Counted from the stretch's first letter, positions 9,721-21,644 are shown. The stretch: DNA of 64,000 nt from Diogma glabrata (GCA_963693315.1 OY856186.1:280792346-280856345), one strand, 5' to 3'. Translations and numbers: made by a program. The notes: generated by a model from the letters alone, not told the origin.

Positions 9721-10574
9721 CGCTAAATGGTAAACTTAGAGTTTATAGCCTTAAACCTAAGAATTACAATTTGGAATCAAACAAATTAGACAACAAAAAA
9801 GCTTCAAGAATTAATTTATATAAATTGCAACCTTTTTTAATTGGCGACAAGATCAATTGGGAGAAATTAGGTTGTAGATTTATAATTTTCCTTCAAATTT
9901 AATTGAATTTTTATTGTTTAATGAAAAAAAAAACACAAAACGTAACACAAAACACAACAACAGCAACAGGAACAGTAACGCAATATCCAAAGTTACTAGA
10001 AATCTTAAAAGTTATAATCATGATTAATTACCTTCGTAACATTCTTTCAGTTTCGCTGTTCTGGAAATTTTCTTATTTTCTTTTTATTTTCTATCTTTTT
10101 TGTTGGAATTGTGTTAGCTGTTGTTCTATGAAGACAAATTGAAATCAACATGTAGTAAAATTGAATATAAACATATTATTTTGTTCGTTTTAAGTGGAAC
10201 AAGGATATACATGGCTATAGTATGGTCAAATCAGTGTGTGGGTAGATATGAATGTAAGTTAAGGTATAGGAGTAGAATAATAATATACTGTTATTTGATT
10301 TTTTTGTTGTGCAGTAGGAATTACAATATGTGTCACAACAAAATGAAAAACTACACAATAAATCATATTCCAACACAAAATACGATTTAGACTAATATTT
10401 CTTGATAGAATAAAGGAAGCAAAAATAAAATAAAAGGATAACAACAAGTTTTTTATAAAAATTTGCACTAACAAACAAAAATTGAATTGCAAATAATTCA
10501 GTTAGTGGCAAGTACCTTGATTACGTGCCAGTGGCGCACTATCTTACTCAATAAATAAAGTTTCCCTTAAATAT
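9721..10574. other. AT-rich DNA, no gene supported
   Basis: Short open frames of 77-89 codons occur on both strands (9903-10492) but overlap each other and show no domain, start context or composition bias. Confidence 0.5.
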
Positions 10575-10730
10575 CGCTATGGATAGTGATATCTCACTGC
10601 TGTTTTCAGTAGTCTGCGATATCTCACGTTAACCCGTATGACCAAAGCAGAGACTAAAATACGCAGTCTTATTACATCCGCAGATTAAAAATAAAGAATT
10701 TACAAATAAAAAAAACTGATCCCTTCATTC
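10575..10730 (+). repeat. Dispersed repeat, copy 1
   Basis: It shares a colinear series of blocks with 31180-31345: AGTGATATCTC, CTCACGTTAACCCGTATG (CTCATGTTAACTCATATG in the other copy), TACG near the middle, and CTGATCCCT near the end. The two copies are diverged. There is no coding content, and the family is not recognised. Confidence 0.65.
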
Positions 10731-12086
10731 GTCGTTGGTAGACTGTTTTTAATATTTAGGAGTTCAATTGTATTCGTTGTAATGTTTGAAGAGATTCAAT
10801 TAATTTTATTCATTTAAAACATGACTGGGTACGACGAAAGACAAATGACAGGAACAATCCGACAGGAACAATAAAATAAAAATGAAAATGAAACTCCCAA
10901 ATCGACATTGAACTAATAAAAAATTCATCCCAATAGGCATCTCTCCACAAAAATTATTTCGCCACTATTCGCAATAAAAATTTGTTTTTTTTTTTGTATA
11001 GTCAATTTTGATATTGAATTTCGAAAAACAATTTGTTTTACCAAATAAAATTGCTATCATAAAATACAAAACAATTCAACCTGTTGCGTTATTTGTGTGG
11101 TTTGGGTAAGGGGTTAAAAGTAATATTCTGAACATGATTACAATCAGTTTATTTTTGTAACTGAAAATTCTCGTAAATAGGAAATTTACATTTTAATGGA
11201 GTTAATTACTTTTTAGGTTAGTAGATTTTGTAAGCAGTGAATTCAATTTTATTTAGTTGAGGTTATAACAGTTACACTACTTTTTTCAATCTTAGCAGTT
11301 CAACGTTGACGTTCAACTTTCTATAATTTGTTAAACAATTTAAGTCATTCTAATTCGAACACAAAACAACGCAGTTTGGGACCATTCAATATTTGATTCA
11401 CCAAATATTACAAATTGCTGCCAGTTGTCTACAAAATTAAAAAAAAGCCTGCTTCACGAAGAATATTCTCCGATATCTGCCTGCCAAAGTTATTGACCAC
11501 TAAGAAAAATTTGAAATATTATGAATATTCGGTTGTAATACCACGAGTCATTGAAATTTTTTCGAAAATTTTTTGATTTTACGAACTAAATTATTTAGAA
11601 ACACTGCGAATCAAAGCGCACAATAAACATCGAGTCCGAAGGACGAGTAGTTTTAGTAGTGGTTTGATTGAGCAGTGTTGCTTAAAAATAATTTAATGAG
11701 TAAAATTGAAAAATTTTAGACAAAAATTTCAATTAAGAGATTAATTAATTAATTAATTAATTAATTATTAATTATAATTTTGTTTAAATTATAAGTTTAT
11801 AATTTTATTTCTAAATAAAATTATTTGTACAAATTATACAGTTAATACAAAATTATGTAAAAATGCAAATAATAAAAATGTCCGTTTTCATTTATAAATG
11901 ATTGCATGTGTATGTTTTTTTGTCAAAAATAAATTACAAATTTATAGTATTTATGCGCTCACTAAGATGAAATTATATTTCATTTTCTATGAAGAAAAAA
12001 TGACAACAAAGAATTATTATAAAAAATTATCGACGACAAGAAGAATTGCTGACAGTTAAAACAAAGCCTACTGTTTAAATATCATA
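10731..12086. other. AT-rich intergenic DNA
   Basis: No gene is seen. It contains a (TTAA)n run at about 11741-11768. Confidence 0.5.
11741..11768. repeat. (TTAA)n simple repeat
   Basis: Uninterrupted ATTA/TTAA tandem units run for about 28 bp. Confidence 0.9.
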
Positions 12087-13056
12087 CACTGAAATAAATT
12101 TTTATTAGCAATGTGGTTGTGAGGTTCAATAAAAAGTTATAGTAACAGACTATTATAACAATCAAGATTCGTTTAAAGTAATTGCGATTCGTCCTCTATA
12201 ACTGGATTTAGTGTTGATAACTCAAACTCGGTAACACTAAATGAATAATTAGTTTGTAGATTGCCAAAAATTCTTTGTTTCTGATTTAGTTGTCACAACT
12301 ACGGCATTAATCTTAAAATTGGTATATTCAACAGATTTATTCGGTTGCCACAACTAATATCGTTTTTTTATGATTATTTTATTTTGAGTTTTGTTTATTC
12401 TTTCTCTTCTTTAGTTTTAAATGTTATCTTTGTTAAAGTAAACATTCCATTTTGTATTGTGTGCTTATCGTTCTATTATAGGAATTCTTTGTAATCGTTT
12501 CTATATACTAAATAGAAAAATTAATTTTTCCTGACTTTTCTTTTTGTTTTAAGTAATTACGTGAGGTGATGGTGCAAAAATCTCTATAGTTTAAAATGTG
12601 ATTTGTGGTGCCCGATGTAAGAAAAAAATCTATTTTATTTCTAAAAAATATCCTGTTATTCTCACATGTTTTTTTTAATACATTGAGATATTGATTGTAT
12701 TTTTAATTAATTAGTTAATCAGAAAAACAAATGCTTGTGTAATAATTGCATTTTTTAAGTTTTATTGTAACTTTTTGTCTTGTCATGTCATCCTATTTTT
12801 GAAAGTAGAAACTCCAAACAGTTGATCGAAATTAAATTATAAGCAAAGTTATACTATACTAAACTTGAACGAAATATTCTGTTCCAACAACTGTAAAGCA
12901 TTTTTAGTTCGGTTGAAGCAACTAATTTTCAATGTTTTCATACCAATTTATTAACTAATAGAAGCGGGTAGGACAACTGAATTTAGAAGTCAATGTGACA
13001 GAAATATTCGGTTGGCACAAATTGAGGTTGTGGTGAACGAGTTTTTTCTTTCAGTG
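12087..13056. mobile_element. Possible TA-flanked DNA element with short CACTGAAA ends
   Basis: CACTGAAA at 12087 is preceded by TA, and TTTCAGTG ending at 13056 is followed by TA. Beyond these 8 bp, the inverted match is only A-rich. Inside, a motif of the type ATTCGGTTGNCACAACT occurs about four times (12340, 12870, 12905, 13005). The short ends and A-rich context make chance a real possibility. Confidence 0.35.
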
Positions 13057-13119
13057 TAGTTTGTATGAATGAAAAATAAAATTTCTGACAGCAAAAAAAA
13101 TTGTCTCTTCAAACTTTGA

Positions 13120-14093
13120 TTTTTAATCGCCTACGTATTAAAGTGTTACTTTATTACAGTGATTTGCGGTCTTAAAGTGTCACTTTTAAACCATATATTT
13201 TGTGGTCATAGTTACGTCCAAAAAAGCAAAAAACATTTCTATTTGTTTAAATTCAATAATAAATAGAAATTTCTATCAAAGCAACCTTAAATTCAAAATT
13301 TTATAATCCAATCAAAAGAGTACATTATGATGCAAGGACGTAAAGCTAAAGATTTTGGACGTATGTGGAGTCTGCAAATCGAGGCGCTAGCCGAAATTTG
13401 CACCCAAATAAGTCCAAAATAGCTTACGTCCGTGCGTCATATACTATTTTTTATTCGCCACAAGCAAAATTTTTGAAAAAAAAAATTGTTTATTTCAAAA
13501 CAAAATTATAAATTTGCATAAATTTTGAAATAAATATGTTGAACAAGTAACCTTTGACAAAATATTTGTTATTTTTTCTAAATTATTGTATAACTATGAC
13601 AACAAATAATAACAATAAGTCTAATTGGATTATGAAATTTTGAATTAAAAGGTTGCTTTGATAAAAATTTCTATTTTTCATAGAATTTAAACAAATACAA
13701 ATGTTTTTTGTAATGCACAACAAAATATATGGTTAAAAAGTGACACTTTTCGGCCGCAAATCACAGTAATAAAGTACCACTTTAATATGTAGGCGAATAA
13801 AAAATTGTTTATTTTTTGTTGTCATAGTTAAACGATTTGTTTGAAAAAAAAAATATTTTGGTCAAAGGTGTTCAACATATTTTTATTTCAAAATTTATAA
13901 AATTTTTAATATTGATTTAGATTAAACAGTTTTATTTAAAATATTTTGCTTGCGGCGAATAAAAAATAGTATATGATGCACGGATGTAAGCCATTTTGAA
14001 CTTAATGTGAGTGCAAATCTCGGCTAGCGCCTCGATTCGCCAACTCCACATACGTCCAAAAACCTTAGCTTTACGTCCTTGCACCATAGTGTA
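13120..14093. repeat. Interleaved inverted repeat A-B-A'-B'
   Basis: Block A (13120-13309) is the reverse complement of A' (13627-13805). Block B (13321-about 13605) is the reverse complement of B' (about 13802-14093). The order is therefore A, B, A', B' and not a simple hairpin. A separate copy at 15117-15500 has the order B-A', so the basic unit is B-A'. The simplest reading is one unit inserted in opposite orientation inside another. Arms are diverged but obvious, for example AAAGTGNCACTTTT with CGCAAATCAC and GGACGTAAGC. There is no coding content. Confidence 0.85.
13327..13440. repeat. 115-bp sub-palindrome at the start of block B
   Basis: The first ~30 bp (ATGCAAGGACGTAAAGCTAA...) are the imperfect reverse complement of the last ~30 bp (GTCCAAAATAGCTTACGTCC...). 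The same sub-palindrome recurs in B' (about 13976-14085) and in the copy at 15129-15230. Confidence 0.7.
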
Positions 14094-15116
14094 CTATTTT
14101 GTTTTGCATAGAAATATAGATTTGTTTATTTTTTGTCCTAGAATAAAAAATGATAATTTTTGAACTGCTCCCATGACAACTAGATGGAATACACAAATGA
14201 CATATATTTTTGCAAAATATACCCAAACGAAAAGTGCATTTTTAGTCCGGTTGGAGAAAGGAAGATTTGAAAGGAGAAAGAAAGATTTTCAGTGTATTTC
14301 ACAATATTTTGACAATAAATTTTTACGAACTATGCCGAGAATCCCCGAAATATAATATTTTCCCAACTTTTTGGTTTTAGTATTGTCGTTTAATGTTGGC
14401 TCATTTTAATTTTGAAGCATTTGTTTTGCAGTTCGATAATATATTTTAGGTTGTTTAAGAATTTAGCGTGTACATACAAAAAATTAAAATCCGTAAAAAA
14501 TAATTTTTAAAGTATGTAATAATAAAGTGAGTCTTACTCACGAGTGTCAAATAACATTTCTATTAGTTTTTATTTAAATTTTAAAGCATATTTATGGTAT
14601 TAAAATAACGAAACGACACCATTAATCGCTTCTTAAACGCAATTCGATTGTTACTCTATCAAATGCTGCCAATATATGATGCTAATTATAAAAAAAATAA
14701 TAATAATCGCTAGTCTAATTTGCGGTCAAGAAATTTATGGATACTACTACTCATTAATGGATAAATCAACCAACATTTTGGAGGAACGTGATATTGTTAT
14801 ACCTTGAAAACGAAATAGACGCGGTACCAGAGAATGCCTCTGTGGTAAATAGCAAACGCAAAACTTCATTTATAAAAACCACGCAGTGACGAGTCAGTTA
14901 CACGCGGTAGGTCTTAAGAACCAATTTGCTGCCGGCTGTTTTTAAGGGCTCACAATAAGTAAAAATAAGGTTTCATTTTGAAATAACAACGCGTAAAATA
15001 GCTTTTGTTCGCCCTAAAGCGTAAATATTTGAGACAATATACATAGTACTAAAAATAAAAAAAAAGACACTCTAGTCTATTTTTGAATTAGAAAATTGTT
15101 TGAAAAATGTCAAAAC
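14094..15116. other. AT-rich intergenic DNA
   Basis: No gene is supported. A GTGAGT-CTT-ACTCAC hairpin lies at about 14527. A stretch at about 14172-14225 (ATGACAACTAGATG...) resembles 18083-18135, too short to name. Confidence 0.5.
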
Positions 15117-15500
15117 AAATGTCGAATTATGATGCTACAACGTAAAGTTATGGTTTTTGGAAATATGTGGAGTTCGCGATTTGCACCCACATTAAGTCCA
15201 AAATGGCTTACGTCCGTGCATCATATACTCTTTTTCATTCGCCTCAAGCTAAATATTTAAAAAAAAATGTTTAATCTAAATCAAAATTTAAAATTTTATA
15301 AATTTTTAAAGAAAATTTGTTGAACAAGTAGCCTTTGACCAATATATTTTTTATTTCTTTTCTAACAAATCATATATCTATGACAACAAAGAAAAACAAA
15401 TATTTTAAATGGATTAGGAAATTTGGAATCGAAAGTTTGCTTTGATAAAAATTTCTATTTTTTTATAGAATGTAAACAAATACAAATTTGTTTAAAGTAA
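15117..15500 (+). repeat. Third copy of the B-A' repeat unit
   Basis: Starts TTATGATGC...ACGTAAAG and continues colinearly with 13321-13700, through CATCATATACTC, TTGAACAAGTA, CCTTTGACCA, CTATGACAACAAA and TTTGCTTTGATAAAAATTTC. It stops before the AAAGTGACACTTTT portion and runs straight into an AT simple repeat, so the copy is truncated there. Confidence 0.8.
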
Positions 15501-16005
15501 TTAAATTAATTAAATAAACTAAATAAATAAAATAAAATAAATAATTTAAATAAATTAAAAAAATTAAATAAATTAAATATATGAACTATATTAAATAAAT
15601 AAAATCAAATAATTCAATAAAAAATTAAGTAAATTAAATAAATTAAATAATTCAAATAATTTAAATAAATTAATTAAATGAACTAGATAATATATGTTAA
15701 ATAAATGGAATAAAATAAGTAAATTAAATGAATTAAATAAATTAAGTAAATTAAATAAATTAAATGAATTTTATAAATTTAATAAATTTAATACATTAAA
15801 TAAATTAAATTAAATTAAATAATGAATTAAATTTTAATTAAATAAATTAAACAAATTAAGTAAATTAAATAAATCAAATAAATTAAACATCTTATATAAA
15901 TTAAATAAACTTATTTATTTAAATAAATTAACTAAGTAAAATAAAATAAATAAATGAAATAATTTTAATTAATTAAATTGTTTAAATTAGTGAAATAAAT
16001 TAAAA
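15500..16005. repeat. Degenerate (TTAAATAAA)n low-complexity array
   Basis: The stretch consists almost only of A and T in TTAAATAAA-like 9-bp units, with many variants. Confidence 0.9.
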
Positions 16006-16973
16006 TAAGAAAAGTAAGTTTTACTCACGAAAAATTTAGCAAACACGTGACGTGGTGCCGCCATATTGGCCTTTACTCGACGAAGTGCTTTAACAACAAC
16101 ACCACGCGGTTAATTTTTTGTTTTTTCCAAATATCAGTCATTTCTTTATTTATTTTAGAGCGTGTAAGTGTACTGAAGTAACAACATCTCAGACAAGATT
16201 TAGTTTTTTTCAATGTGACAATATCTCTGCTAACAGGCCAAAACTCGATTTTCTGTGTGTTGCTCAATGCTTTTATCCAGTATTTTTTTAAATTCAGAAT
16301 GACATGTGCGGACGTGACGGGGTACGATAGGTAGGGGCAAAACGGGGTAGGTAGAGGAAAGGTTTTTATTTACAATTTCATTTTAGTAAATATTTAACGT
16401 CTCAATATACCTACATCGTCTAATATTATTTATCGTCCAATTTTGTCTAACATTATTATCGTCTTTGCATCGTCTTTACATCGTCTATGTACATCATCTA
16501 ATATTATTATCGTCTATCGAATATTTATCGTCTCAATATACAATCTCAAAATATTTTGTATCTCAAAAGAGATGAGTTAGGTTAGGTGTATCTGAAAATA
16601 GGCTTCCCATTTCGCCCAATGGGTAAGACAAGATGGGAGAAAATATTTCTAGTTTATGATTTTTTTAAATGTTAATATGTTACTTAGATTCCTAAGAAAC
16701 AACTTTAATAATGAAGATCGATTACCAAAGATGATTATTGAAACAAAACAAATTCTTGAAATACAATATGGTTAGTATCATTGGACATCAACCCTTAAAT
16801 ACTCCATCTTGCCTCCCTTTCCGCTATATAAATATTAAAAATTATAATGACTTCGAACTCCTTGATCAAAACTGGGAGAGTATTGTTAGCTGTAACAAGA
16901 AAAATGGTATGAATTATATAATTGAAATATTGAATTGAACTATGGAATTTAAAAATTATTTGTTGATAAACCA
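16006..16973. other. Mixed non-coding DNA, including a degenerate ATCGTCTA array
   Basis: No gene is supported. 16400-16560 repeats ATCGTCTAATATTAT-like words at irregular spacing (TCGTC occurs nine times in this stretch). 16020-16100 is GC-richer than its surroundings and has no recognisable coding. A 64-codon reverse frame at 16073-16267 matches nothing I know. Confidence 0.5.
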
Positions 16974-17197
16974 GCGGTGACATGTTGTAACATCGAAATT
17001 TTCAATAAATCGGCATGTTGTAACATTTTCAACCATCACTTTTTTCGATTCTCCTATTTTTCGATTCTTCGCACAAATGCTGCCAACGTAAAACATTTAC
17101 TGTCGAACGAAAAAGTTGTAACATACCAATTATATTTATTTTCGCTTCGATGATCACTATCGAAGCGAACGTAAGTGATGTTACAACATGTCACCGC
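16974..17197. mobile_element. 224-bp MITE with perfect 21-bp inverted ends
   Basis: The left end GCGGTGACATGTTGTAACAT and the right end ATGTTACAACATGTCACCGC are perfect reverse complements (21 bp with the adjacent C/G). The core TGTTGTAACAT recurs inside near 17015, with a weaker match near 17115. A hairpin TTCGCTTCGAT...ATCGAAGCGAA lies at about 17140-17171. No convincing target duplication is visible. It sits at the start of a LINE pseudogene. Confidence 0.8.
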
Positions 17198-17204
17198 AGG
17201 TGAT

Positions 17205-17870
17205 TGTTTGGTTTCTTCATTAATGGCGTGCGACTGGAGAACACAGATATAGTAAAAGATCTAGGTGTAGTTTTTGATAAACAGCTTAATTTTAGTAATC
17301 GCATTGATTAGACTGTAACAAAATCAAAAAAATCTTTGTGGGTACTATAAATACAGCAAAAGATTTCAACAGTATCAGTGCTATTACAATTTTATACAAT
17401 GCATCTGTTAATTCTATCCTCATGTGCGTATCTGTTATCTGGTCCTCATCAATAAATTATTTAATATGTAATATTAATAAAGTGCAGCATCTTTTTTTCG
17501 TTTTGCTGCATACAAACATACAGAGTCAATACCGTATTTGGATATGTTTACTCCAACATCGCCAATTAAACTAAATATAAGTACCCGGAGTAGAGGAGAA
17601 ACTGCCATGAGTTATTATTTCCTTACTATATCATCAACAACAAACTGAATTCAACAAAGCTACTTTCGTTACTAAATTTTAATATTCCCGCGTGTAAATT
17701 TAGAAATATTTTTCTGCTACCTTATGCTTACAGATCAGTCGCTGATAAGTTTACAATATACAATATATGTTTCCTGACCAATAAGCATGCAAAGTGGATT
17801 GATTTATTTCACTTGTCACTAGGATATTTCAAAATAATATTAAACGATATTGTCAAAATATATAATTAAA
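17205..17870 (+). pseudogene. Jockey/CR1-like LINE, C-terminal reverse transcriptase fragment
   Basis: Translation over several frames gives NGVRLENTDIVKDLGVVFDK, then ILYNASVNSILMCVSVIWSS, then further on KFTIYNICFLTNKHAKWIDL. It is colinear with the LINE at 21645-23911 (VKDLGVIFDTKLEF, YNATVKSILMYASTVWSP, ...WMDFFHLS). It covers only the region after the catalytic YxDD, with multiple stops and frameshifts. The 5' side is lost and replaced by the MITE. Confidence 0.75.
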
Positions 17871-18404
17871 TTAAATTTAAAACCTATGGACTAAAATGTT
17901 ATATAATATTTTAATTTGTTAAATGGGAGTGAATCCCATAAAAATAATAAACAAAAATCTTAAAGAAAAAAAAATCAATTTCTTATTCAACCTTCGATTT
18001 TTCGATTAAGGTTTTGCATGGAAGTAAAGAATGATTTACTTATTGTTTTATGACCAAAAATTATGGTTTTTTACACTGCCAACATGACAACTAGATGCAA
18101 TACAATAACGATATATTTTTTGGAAATATACTATAGCAAAAATAGTTATTTATGGTGACAAAAGAGAAATTTTCGTTGATCCGGGATTTCTTATTATGTA
18201 TTTATACAAAATATGGTAAAATCCGGATCCTGGATTGATTAGTACTATGTAAACTAAAATATGTGCTAAATTTGTTCTGGCTCTGTGTAACTTTTTCTAC
18301 CCATAAAGCTAGGTTCAAAACTAAAGGTAGGTTCAAAACTAAACATTTTCATTGGAATCATCTAAATATTTTTTGGTACAGCCATCTTGCCCAGCGTATT
18401 GTCA

Positions 18405-18545
18405 TTCAGATATATAAATTAAATAGATTAAATAAATTAAATAAAATAAAAAAATTAATAAATTGAATAGATTAAACAAATTAAGTTATTTAAATAAATT
18501 AAAAATTAAATAAATTAAGTCAACTAAGCTATTAAGTTAATTAAG
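18405..18545. repeat. (TTAAATAAA)n array
   Basis: AAATTAAATA-type units with interruptions, adjacent to an isolated LINE 3' end that begins at about 18565. Confidence 0.85.
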
Positions 18546-18564
18546 TTATTTAAAAAATTAATTA

Positions 18565-18790
18565 GCCTCTCAACTCGGGAATGTCTTACCTTCTTGGGTT
18601 TTCCTTGATAAGTATATTCCTCAAAATTTTAAAGTTGACGTTAATAAATTTCTTAAAGAAACTTAATTTATTTAAACATAATCCTAATTTCTATTTTTAG
18701 CATGGTAACTTTGGATATTCAGAGATGTTAATTTATAATTAATAAGAATTAAATAAACAAGGTTTATTTAATTCTAATTAATTATAAACC
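18565..18790 (+). pseudogene. Isolated LINE 3' end (C-terminus and 3' UTR), copy 1
   Basis: Reads SRNVLPSWVFLDKYIPQNFK then VDVNKFLKET and a stop, followed by a 3' UTR with CATGGTAACTTTGGATATTCAGAGA. Both parts match the copy at 19755 and the end of the LINE at 43399-46455 (SMPSSVFPDEFSHQAFKENV and GGATATTCAAAGAG). It is a severely 5'-truncated insertion. Confidence 0.7.
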
Positions 18791-18829
18791 TAACTTTATA
18801 TAAGAAAAGCAAATTAGATCACTTAAATA

Positions 18830-19640
18830 TATTAAATAAATTATAAAAATTAAATAGATTTAATAAATAAATAAATTAAATAAATTAAGTAAATTGAATA
18901 AATTTTAAATAAATTAAATAAATAAAATAAAATAAATAAATTAATTAAAATAAATAAATTAAATAAAATAAAAATTAAATAAATAAAATAAAATAAATAA
19001 ATTCAATAAAAATAAATAAATTAAAAAAATTGAATAAATTAAATAAATTAAATAAATTAAATAAATTAAATAAATTAAATAAATTAAATACATTAAATAA
19101 ATTAAACAAATTAAATAAATTAAATAAATTAAATAAATAAAATAAAATAAAAAAATTAAATAAGCTAAATAAATTAAACAACTTAAATAAATTAAATAAA
19201 TTAAATAAATTAAATAATTTAAATAATTTAAATAAATAAAATAAAATAAATAAATTAAGTAAATTAAATAAATTAAATAAATTAAATAAATTAAATAAAG
19301 TAAATAAAGTAAATAAATTAAATAAATCAAATAAATTAAATAAATTAAAAAAATTAAATAAATTAAATAAATTAAATATATTAAAAAAATTAAATAAATT
19401 CAATAAATTAAATAAAATAAATAAATTAAATAAATTAAATAAATTAAATAAATTAAATAAATTTAATTGGTTTTTTAATAAAAACAAAGCAAATAAATTA
19501 AATAAAATTAAATACATTATATTAATTAATTAAATTAATTAATTATTAAATTAATTAATTATTAAATTAATTATTAATTTAATAATTATTAAATTAATTA
19601 AATAAATTAAGTAAACTAAGTTATTATGTTAATTCAGTTA
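18830..19640. repeat. Main (TTAAATAAA)n minisatellite
   Basis: Near-perfect 9-bp units TTAAATAAA run for hundreds of bases, clearest at about 19020-19130 and 19250-19460. Because the unit is 9 bp, the reverse strand stays open as runs of Asn-Leu-Phe or Ile-Tyr-Leu; these frames of 123 and 180 codons are artefacts of the repeat. Confidence 0.95.
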
Positions 19641-19754
19641 TTTAATAAATTAATTAACCGGCAAACCTATCATTTTACACTAGAGCAACTGAATAGTGGC
19701 CAATCCATTTACGGTTCAGATAAAAAAGGGTAGAACTCAATGTGATTTTTGCAA

Positions 19755-19975
19755 CAGAGCCTCTCACTTCCGGAATGCCTTACCTTCTTGGGTTTTTCCC
19801 GATAGCTATAATCCTCAAATTTTTAAAGTTGACGTTAGTAAATTTCTTAAAGAAACCTAATTTATTTAAACATAATCCTAATCTCTAGTTGGCATGGTTT
19901 CTTTGGATATTCAGAGAAGATAATTTATAATTATTTAGAATTAACACTAAACATGCCTAACTTTGAATAAAAAAA
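19755..19975 (+). pseudogene. Isolated LINE 3' end, copy 2
   Basis: Reads ASHFRNALPSWVFPDSYNPQ then IFKVDVSKFLKET and a stop. The 3' UTR contains AGTTGGCATGGTTTCTTTGG and CTAAACATGCCTAAC, matching AGTTGACATGGTATCTTCGG and CTAAACATGTCTAAC at the end of the LINE at 43399-46455. The tail AATAAAAAAAGAAAATTAAATAAATT passes directly into the 9-bp array. Confidence 0.75.
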
Positions 19976-20110
19976 GAAAATTAAATAAATTAAATCACTT
20001 AAATAAATTAAATAAATTATAAAAATTAAATTGATTTAATAAATAAATAAAATAAATAAACTAAATAAATTAAATGAATGAAATAAATTAAGCAAATTAA
20101 ATAAATTTTT
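19976..20110. repeat. (TTAAATAAA)n array at the LINE 3' tail
   Basis: TTAAATAAA-like units begin immediately at the A-rich tail of the preceding LINE 3' end. Confidence 0.85.
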
Positions 20111-20117
20111 TTTGTAG

Positions 20118-21575
20118 TGTTCATGCTCCATGTAGGAGCGTTGCCAAGCTAATCAGCTTCATATATTCACCACAGTCATTCGCAACAGCGACATAATTAC
20201 CATGGCAGCCGATTTTTTTAAGGTCGTTTATTACGTCCGTCTCCCATTGCAGTCGTGGTCTACCTCGCTGTCCCTTTGGTACTAACATATATTTTTTTAA
20301 TAATTCGAGACTGTGAATCGGCTCGTAGAACATGCCCAAACCAAGCAATCCTGTTGGAACGAATACAACCTATTATATATGGAACCTCAAGAAGGTCTCT
20401 GATCTCAAAGTTATATCGCGCTCTGTACTATCCATCGTCTGTTTTAAGTGGACCAAACATGTAGCATACGATCTTACACTCAAATACAGATAAATGTGAT
20501 TCGTCATTTTGTGTAAGGATCCATGTTTGTGACCCATACATCACAACTGGTCTAATCAACGTCTTGTATAACTTGAGTATGGTGTTAGTTGATACATACG
20601 GTGATCCAAGGAGAGGCTTAATAGAGTAGAAAGTTCAATTACCTGCAGCGATTCGAGCTTTTATATCTGTAAGTGTGCTGTTGTCAAGCATGGATCCCAA
20701 ATATTGAAAAGATTCAACTCCCTCCATTCGTTCATCGGCACTCATCGAATCTTTCTTCTCAGCCTCTTTTGAAACATTCATATGTTTGGTTTTATCGTAG
20801 TTAATTTGAAGACCAATTTTTCTAGCACCACTCTCAAGCGACTTGAAAGTCTCACTTAAAAAAGCTTCACTTCAGCTGAGGATGACAACATCATCAGCGT
20901 ACGCAATCATCTGTACTGAGTTTATTGACAAGATATTGTTGTTAGTCGGTAGTTTATTTTGACGGCACACATATTCCAAGGCTAGATTAAAAAGTATAGG
21001 ATGGATAGCATCACCTTGTCTTAAGCCGCAGTCGACTTTAAAAAACTTTGATATTTCGTTCTCTACTCGTACACAGCATTGAGAGTTTTGTACTGCCATT
21101 TTGCATAGTGATACCAGCTTACCATGGATTTCCATTGAAACTAGAGTAGACCATAGAGTCTTTCGTTCGAGAAAGTCGTAAGCCTGCCTTAGATCAATGA
21201 AGAGTTGGTGCACAGGTATGTAGAACTCTCGACACTTTTCCAAAATCATCCTTATCCTTATTAAATCATCCTTAGAGAAAAGTGCATCGGAGGTACCTCG
21301 GCCTTGCCGGAAGCCACAATGATAGTCCCCAAATAGTTGTTCAGCAAAAGGTTGATTTTGGCTAGCAAAATGTATGAAAAGATCTTATATGCTTTGCAGA
21401 GGAGAGCGATTCCTCTGTAGTTTGCACATTGTAGGCGATTACCATTTTTATGAATTGGTATAAGCATAGCTGAGTTCCAGTCCTATGGCACGATTTCCGT
21501 CCTCCAGATAACAAGTTCAAACAATCTTAAGGATAAAGTTTCACCGCCATTGGTATATTGTCGATACCATCAATT
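20118..21575 (-). pseudogene. RTE-like LINE reverse transcriptase, 5'-truncated
   Basis: Reverse-strand order: MLIPIHKNGNRLQCANYRGI at about 21467; a segment at about 21250 beginning MILEKCREFYIPVHQLFIDL, with catalytic motif A LFIDLRQAYDFLERK; GLRQGDAIHPILFNLALE; catalytic motif C IAYADDVVIL at about 20880; and a C-terminal GQRGRPRLQWETDVINDLKK at about 20275. LFIDxxQAYD, GLRQGDA and the RGRPRLxW tail are the pattern of RTE-type elements. Motif order is complete from RT domain 1, but several frameshifts break it. The endonuclease half is missing and the upstream side is a (TTAAATAAA)n array, so it looks like a typical 5'-truncated insertion. Confidence 0.8.
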
Positions 21576-21640
21576 ACACTAAATAAATTAAATAAATTCA
21601 ATAAAATAAACAAATAAAATAAATAAAATAAATACCACCA
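21576..21640. repeat. Short AAATAAATT/AAATAAAAT array
   Basis: Simple AT repeat between two oppositely oriented LINE pseudogenes. Confidence 0.8.
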
Positions 21641-21644
21641 AGTA

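Noticed and set aside
9903..10492. Overlapping frames of 77-89 codons on both strands
   Set aside because: Mutually overlapping, hydrophobic only because of T-rich composition, and no motif.
16073..16267. 64-codon reverse frame with two Cys, considered as a zinc-finger remnant
   Set aside because: Spacing of Cys/His does not fit a THAP, BED or C2H2 finger, and there is no flanking homology.
14172..18135. Similarity between 14172-14225 and 18083-18135 (ATGACAACTAGATG...)
   Set aside because: About 50 bp with several gaps in AT-rich DNA; too weak to call a repeat family.
18959..19517. Open reverse-strand frames of 123 and 180 codons rich in Asn-Leu-Phe and Ile-Tyr-Leu
   Set aside because: They translate a 9-bp (TTAAATAAA)n array, which is a multiple of three and therefore stays open in several frames.
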